A DNA stretch of 64,000 bases from Pseudopyrenochaeta lycopersici (taxonomy: Eukaryota; Ascomycota; Dothideomycetes; Pleosporales; Pseudopyrenochaetaceae). Shown here piece after piece: positions 58,747-64,000 of the stretch (position 1 is its first letter; each line of letters begins with the position of its first letter). Location of the stretch: the NCBI GenBank assembly GCA_003313425.1, contig NHZP01000010.1, forward strand, positions 62,001-126,000, written 5' to 3'. The translations under genes were made by a program, and so were the position numbers. A model generated the notes under the pieces. The model did no database searches, was not told the DNA's origin, and saw nothing but the letters and a program-made list of their open reading frames with translations.

Positions 58747-59134
58747 TGTTACGATCCTGCTGAAACCCTGTGCCCAACGGTCCCAGTTGAACCTCGCAGA
58801 CATTACCAACAACCGAGATCACGTGACATGCTCAGTTAATCAGTATGATTAGTGGTACTGAGCACATCGAGCACACTGAGCAACGTGCATAACTTCTGTG
58901 TATATAGATTACAGCAATAAACCCTTATAGCTTATTATGTTTAGCTTAATATTATACTCTATAGTATAGTAATAGCAATACTAATTATTCTTAACCCTTA
59001 GTACTCTTTATAGAAGCACCCTCTTACTATCTTAGTATTAAACCCTCTTCTATATAGTCCCTTACTCTATCCTAGAGAACTAACCTTGCAATCTTATTAG
59101 TTATCCTTACTAACAGCTTTTAAGATTCTTTATA
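58747..59134 (+). repeat. LTR related to gypsy element 2, different 5' half
   Basis: 388 bp. It starts TGTTACGATCCTGCTG. From about 58895 to the end it matches the reverse complement of the gypsy element 2 LTR (shared TATATAGATT onward), but its first 150 bp are unrelated. No target duplication is found, so it is probably a recombination or truncation product at the junction with the inverted element copy. Confidence 0.65.
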
Positions 59135-61510
59135 GTAGTATAGTAGTAGTAATATAGTTTAGATGCGGGCCTAGTAAATAATAGAGCTCTGTGTTAGTAA
59201 GGCTATTATTCTAGTTCTTCTATTTCTTATTCTAACTAATAAATTTAGGCTTTGCTTTTAAATCTTAAAAGCTTCTATTATTATCTAGAGGCTATATTAG
59301 AGAGAATAGCTTATTATAAGCTTAACTAGCGAATAGAATTAGCTCTACTTATTTAAATTCCTTAATATCTATTAGTTTAAATATAGTGTTACCCCTTATA
59401 GTAGGTATATAATAGTCCTTAACTATAACTTGCTTTAGTTACTTAGAATAAGGAGGTTTAGCAGGAGCTTACTTCTAAACTTTACTCTGCCTAACTTTCT
59501 TAAGAACTAGATCTTTCCTAACATTCTAACGCGTTTAAGAGCGTGTTACTATATAAGTTAAACTAGTATTTACTACTCCTTCTTTAAAAGTACTAAGAAT
59601 AATATCTTAAGATATAATCTTATTAAAGGTAAAACACGCCTTAGTTAAGCTTCTTAGTAATATCCTAACGTTCTAAAAGTTTAGAAGATCTTTAGCTAGG
59701 CTTATAGCTGCCCTACTATATCTATCTTCTGTAATTATATTTATATTAGGACTAACTACCTTCTGTTACTATGCAGATAGTAATCTAAGCTTTTAATATT
59801 AAGTAGGCCTTAAGTCTACTCTATTAAACTTCTCTAGACACACTACTAATACTAGCTAATCTAAGATATAATTAGTAACTCTATAATACTTCTAAATTTT
59901 CTATTTTAACTAATAGAGCTGCAGCGTTTAGAGTGTAGTTCCTTAGATTTATCTTAACCTCTTATATAAAGGACTAAAATAGTAAGTCTTATATCTAACT
60001 TTCCTATTCTACTTAAAGCTAATCTAGCTAAGATATAAAAGTAGCTAATACAGCTTATATTCTCTAGTAATATAACTAAAGAGATTGCATATATTATAAG
60101 TGTTTTAATATTTATAGCTTTAGATAGTAATTACGCCTTACTAAGGATTTAAGTTATAAGGAGCTGTTATTATGTATAAGCTATTATTCCTTTCTAATAG
60201 TAGCTACTTAGTATTATCTCTTAAGACAACTTAGCTAATAAAGTACGCGTACGTAGCTAGGTTCCTTAGAATCTAACTAAGCTTAGGATAAACTATTATC
60301 TTATTAACCTTAGCTAGGCTAATCTTCTAGTTACTAAGAGCTAAAATAAGGTCTTAAACTTCTAGATCTACACTAAGTAGAAGAGTAGGCCTAGCTTCCT
60401 CTTAAACCTTAATTTTCTTATACTTATTAACTACGTCTTTTAGCTACTTAGCTATTAATGTTTTCTTTTCTTAATCTAGGATCTAGTATATAAGCTTAGC
60501 CTCTCTTTCTATATAGCTAGGGGATATCTATTTTATCCCCTCTCTCTAGTAGTATACGCGCTTAAGATACGTATAAATCTTCTTAATATTAAAACTCTCT
60601 AGCTTATCTAGAATTAGCCCTTTATATATAGAGATAAAGATTATATCTTAGTCTTCTCTTAGAAGGCTTCTAGCGAAGAAGAAGCTAGCCTCTATCCTAT
60701 GTAGCTAGCCTGTCTTAATATAAGCGTTACTATACGCTGCGAAGTTAGTTAAATACTTAGATAGTCCTAGGAATTTTCTTAACGTCTTAGAAATATAGGT
60801 CTCTAGAAACGCTCGCATTCCTATACGTTAAGCTATATCTTAATTATACTAATACTCTTTTATTACTTCTTAGAGCTTCTTTTAGTCTAGTACCTTATAT
60901 AGCCTTATTTTCTTAATAAAGCTTTTATATATAGTATTACAGAAATCTAGAAAGATTCTTATCTTTTAATAGTTATTATAGCTACTATTATTAGCCTAGT
61001 AATTAAAGTTATCTAAGAACTTAGTAACGTTCTTTCCTATAAATAGAAAGTCTTTCCTTGCTAGCCTTATAGGTATAAGTACTTTACTAGTATCTATAGT
61101 ATATTTTTTAATAACCTTAATAGCAGGCGTAAGATCTAATCTAAATAACAGTAAATCTAGTGTTAATTTAGCTATAGGGATAGCTGTAGGCTAAATCCTA
61201 AATAGGCTGCTGCAGCCCTTTAGTATAACTAAATAAAGAGACTGCAACTACTAGGTAGTTCTTTACTAACGCTAATAATTAACTAAAATCTAATACTATA
61301 CTACTTCTAAATTATTTCTTAATTATTTATAGTTATTCTTATTTCTATTTTCTGTTATCTTATTCTTATTTATTTTCTTCTTATCTTACTACTAAGCTAG
61401 CTTCTGCTTATCTTATACAAAGTCTTAATTTGTTATAGTAAGATAATAAGGATACAGCCTTAACAGAGCTGGTCCCTGTTAACTCTTAGCTCTAAAAATG
61501 TAGAGGGGGT

Positions 61511-61620
61511 AGCCGTAATAGCGCTATCCCTCTCTAAGGTTCCGAAGGCTAGCCGTAACAGCGCTATCCCTCTTAAAGGTTCTAAAGGCTGGCCGTAACA
61601 GCGCTATCCCTCTTAAAGGT
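61511..61620 (-). repeat. Minisatellite, three units, inverted copy
   Basis: Three units of 38-40 bp, reverse complement of the array at 48115-48270. Confidence 0.85.
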
Positions 61621-61804
61621 GTGTTAGGGTTAAACAGACACCTAGCTCTTTATAGGTACTCCTATAATCTCTATATCGCAATGTAGTGCTCTTATATTTG
61701 TGTTTTTGACCTTGACAGTTTAATGCTATGTAGGCTCTTTCTGCTCTTATTAGCTATAGCCTAACCAGAACAGACTGTTGCGCTCCTTAGGCTTTGCTAT
61801 TATT

Positions 61805-62181
61805 TGTGGAGTTAATAAGGTAGTTTAGCATAATCCCGCAGTTCTAGTGTTGTGAATGAGAGGTAACGCTAGAATTAAACGTGCGTGAATAACAGGAGCA
61901 GCCCTGCCTGTGCAGTCTGCTAGAAACGAAGGTAAGTATGGAGCCTGATTAAAAGTAATAAACAAAATGGTCTGAAATCTTATTGAATTGACGTATCTAA
62001 TGCACTAGCTACTTTGCAAAATCTCAGTTTGAAGTGAATTATCGTGGTGTGTGGTGCATGGTGCATGATGGATGGTGCATGATGTTGAGATCTCTCGCAT
62101 CTCCAAGTTTTATCACCAAATTTCGCTGACAAAGGAAACCCATCATCACCTGATTGCCCAGGTACCCTGTGCAACGGCACA
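61805..62181 (-). repeat. LTR of the inverted copy (copy E)
   Basis: 377 bp, TGTGGAGTTAATAAGG...CAACGGCACA on the plus strand. No matching duplication at 59134, consistent with truncation. Confidence 0.88.
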
Positions 62182-62199
62182 CTATATCTTAACATTAGT

Positions 62200-62690
62200 A
62201 ATATTAAATACTCTATAAACTTAGACATAGCTTCTTATACTAATTTTAAAGTACTTACTAACTTTTTAGACTAAAACGTTCTATAATTCTATAGATATAG
62301 TTATTAGAATTTAATGCATGTTTTAGTTAGAGTAGATAATTATTAATTATATTCTATCTATTCCTTTCTTCTATAGCTTCTCTACTTCTAAAGGTTCTGT
62401 AGATTACAATAGTTATTAGTCTTACTATTTATTAGTCTTTCCATATAGTTAATAATTTAACATACCTCTTTAGCTTAGAGTAATCTTCTAAGCTAATATA
62501 AGCTTATATCTTATATAATTATTAGATCTTCTATTTAAGTCTCTATATCTTTAAGTTTTAACTCTTTTACTAAGGCTAGTTTTTTATTTACTAGTCCTAA
62601 TTAATTAAGAGAGTTCTCTTATTTATTTAAGGGCAGCGCTTTAGTAAGTCTATCTACTATTATATATAAGAACTTTATATATTTAACTTA
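62200..62690 (-). pseudogene. Copia-type pol end, RIP-mutated
   Basis: The minus strand from about 62685 reads KYIKFLYIIVDRLTKALPLN, the end of copia RNase H (consensus ADxLTKALP), then LNQLGLVNKKLA-type text. Too damaged to delimit. Confidence 0.5.
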
Positions 62691-63027
62691 ACGTCGCGCG
62701 TACTAACCTCATGCATTACGTACGGACAATATAGATAATTTAGCTTATTATAGAAGAGATTATAAGACTTTAAACTAAACTTTAATATATAGATATCTAT
62801 AACTACTAGCTATAATAGGAAGTATTACTTAGACAAATTTAAGCTGCCGCGCGCCATCACATGACAACAGAAGCTTTAGGCACTAAGGCCAAAGCTCTGC
62901 ACCCCCTATATAAGAACTCTCCTTGACCGTACGTAGAAGCACAGAGAATAGTTACCACGAATACAGATACCTACCATACACACGATAGCTTACCGCACGC
63001 TGCAGCTGCAGAGGAAGTTCCACCCAT
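62690..63027. repeat. Rearranged copy of the 33908 LTR
   Basis: The first 41 bp of that LTR are present inverted at about 62690-62731. The remainder (from GCTGCCGCGCGCCATCACAT) is in plus orientation at 62838-63027, with 106 bp of AT-rich DNA between. The second part is nearly unmutated. Confidence 0.75.
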
Positions 63028-63179
63028 AATAATAAAGCAAAAAATTTTAATTAAAAATTTAGGAAATATGGTAGAGTAATCTTTAATATTCTAAGCTTAT
63101 TTTTTTTTAATATAGTTTTAAAGTAGTTTAGTTTCTTTACTAGCTATAATAGATTATTTCTTTTATAAGATAACTTTAG

Positions 63180-63373
63180 TAAGTACTTTTAAATAAACTT
63201 AAACTTATACTTTTATAACTTTAGCTTTAACCTAACTTAGAGTTTATATAACCTAACTAAACTTTATACTCTTAGTCTATATAACTTAACCCTAACTCTT
63301 ACCTACTTATCTATGACTTTATACCTAACCTATACCTATAATAGGGTACCCTGAACTTATTTGCTACTCTAAC
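63180..63373. repeat. RIP-mutated fragment of the hAT MITE
   Basis: It matches the reverse complement of the left half of 22802-23275 with C-to-T changes. Example: CCTAACCTATACCTATAATA for the CCCAACCTATACCC region, and an ATTTGCTACTCTA end for ATTTGCCACCCTA. Confidence 0.6.
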
Positions 63374-63653
63374 CGTAATAGCCTACGAGGATAGGGTGCG
63401 GCGCTCGCTTGTAGGACACGTTACTTTATATTTTAACTACTTAATTAGATCTTTAACAGATAGATGCACTTCGTCTACATTATGATTTTCTGTTTAGCAA
63501 GCTGAAACCACGCACTATTCAGAGACGGATTGATATAGTTTGTGGATGAAATTATCATACACAAACTACAAACAACGAGTATTTAGGTTCCAAGTAAGTA
63601 TAATATTATTTACTCGTTTTATATGTATTATCATCTAATTCCTTTTTCACCTC

Positions 63654-64000
63654 CTACCTTAACCTTTTCTTGCCTCTACTAAATAATCTACCTAACAGGC
63701 CATCCCGCATATAAACCCACGAGCAAATATATACAAAGACGAAATTGAACAGAACATAAGCGCAAAAGATCCAGAAGTCTTTCCAAAAGTTCTTCTCGAA
63801 AATGTGTAAGCTAACACCCTGTGTAAAAACCAAAGTTAGCAAATATGCATTGGTACGTTGAGCTGTTGAGATTGCTCATTGATTTGTACTTACGAACTGG
63901 TCTCCATCCTTGAACTGGCAGTATCCGCAAAACCCATCAGCTAACGTCTGTACGTAACCCCCAACCTGCGCCACATATGGCCCAAGGTAATCCTCGCAAA
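63654..64000 (-). CDS. PDR-type (ABCG) transporter, C-terminal end, partial
   Basis: Last exon 63818-63654 and the end of the preceding exon (64000-63894); intron 63819-63893 is GTAAGT..CAG. The protein ends FCGYCQFKDGDQF, GVSLHIFEKNFWKDFWIFCA, YVLFNFVFVYICSWVYM, RLFSRGKKRLR. This is the YC motif, last membrane helix and basic tail of fungal PDR/CDR drug-efflux ATPases. The rest lies to the right of the window. It acts in the plasma membrane as an ATP-driven efflux pump. Intact as far as seen. Confidence 0.88.

Larger units (their letters stand above)
59135..62181 (-). mobile_element. Truncated inverted copy of the 10.6-kb element
   Basis: Read from 62181 downward: LTR (62181-61805), the same leader with a 3-unit minisatellite, then gag sequence matching 48300-50650. 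It ends abruptly at the LTR 59134. With 47552-50650 it forms 3-kb inverted arms separated by 8.5 kb. Its RIP damage is heavier than that of the left arm. Confidence 0.85.

Noticed and set aside
63654..63842. Single-exon 62-aa membrane protein starting MLTLVFTQGV
   Set aside because: The first residues are intron; the splice joins the exon at 63818 to the PDR transporter C-terminus.
1..64000. CRISPR arrays, tRNA or rRNA genes
   Set aside because: No regularly spaced repeats, no tRNA A/B-box cloverleaf and no rRNA core sequence were recognised on reading; a tRNAscan run would be decisive.

Overview
This window is nuclear DNA of a filamentous ascomycete (Pezizomycotina). Its genes have short 47-75 bp GT..AG introns and encode fungal families (Zn2Cys6 plus Fungal_trans_2 regulator, PDR-type ABC transporter, fungal copper amine oxidase, chromovirus retroelements). 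About two thirds of the window is AT-rich, TpA-loaded sequence. In it, transposon proteins stay readable except that Gln and Trp codons have become TAG/TAA and Asp/Gly/His/Cys have become Asn/Ser/Tyr, which is the footprint of repeat-induced point mutation (RIP). The species cannot be told from the sequence.

Layout. 2-214: 3' end of an unknown gene. 980-7705: complete Ty3/gypsy chromovirus (minus strand) with LTRs, GCGGC target duplication, polypurine tract, a candidate self-priming site, and an antisense intron-containing accessory gene. 8330-11870: RIP-dead BCS1-like AAA ATPase, then a RIP-dead hAT transposase carrying a nested solo LTR and a palindromic hAT MITE. 13074-14038: solo LTR and a MITE. 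14559-18347: MATE transporter and agmatinase, convergent. 18620-29260: a nested TE island made of a foldback element split by a 9.6-kb gypsy element, itself holding three solo LTRs, a hAT MITE and a Tc1 element. 29466-41689: Zn2Cys6 regulator, a pogo element, a foldback MITE with a solo LTR, aldehyde dehydrogenase, copper amine oxidase and an APC-type permease. 41690-63400: a second TE island, dominated by a 10.6-kb LTR element that appears to lack reverse transcriptase and carries a second ORF of more than 1,200 codons. A truncated inverted copy of it gives 3-kb inverted arms. 63654-64000: C-terminal end of a PDR/ABCG transporter (minus strand).

The six genes between the TE blocks form a coherent set. 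Agmatinase would make putrescine from agmatine, copper amine oxidase would oxidise it to 4-aminobutanal, and aldehyde dehydrogenase would make GABA. An APC-superfamily amine/GABA permease, a MATE exporter and a cluster-type regulator complete it. Five of the six genes assemble into intact spliced frames (agmatinase 397 aa, regulator 608 aa, aldehyde dehydrogenase 476 aa, amine oxidase 674 aa, permease 556 aa). The MATE gene has one 1-nt frameshift in a T7 run. I infer an amine (agmatine/putrescine) catabolic cluster embedded in, and split by, RIP-mutated transposon sequence. The pathway assignment rests on enzyme families; the substrates are not proven by sequence.
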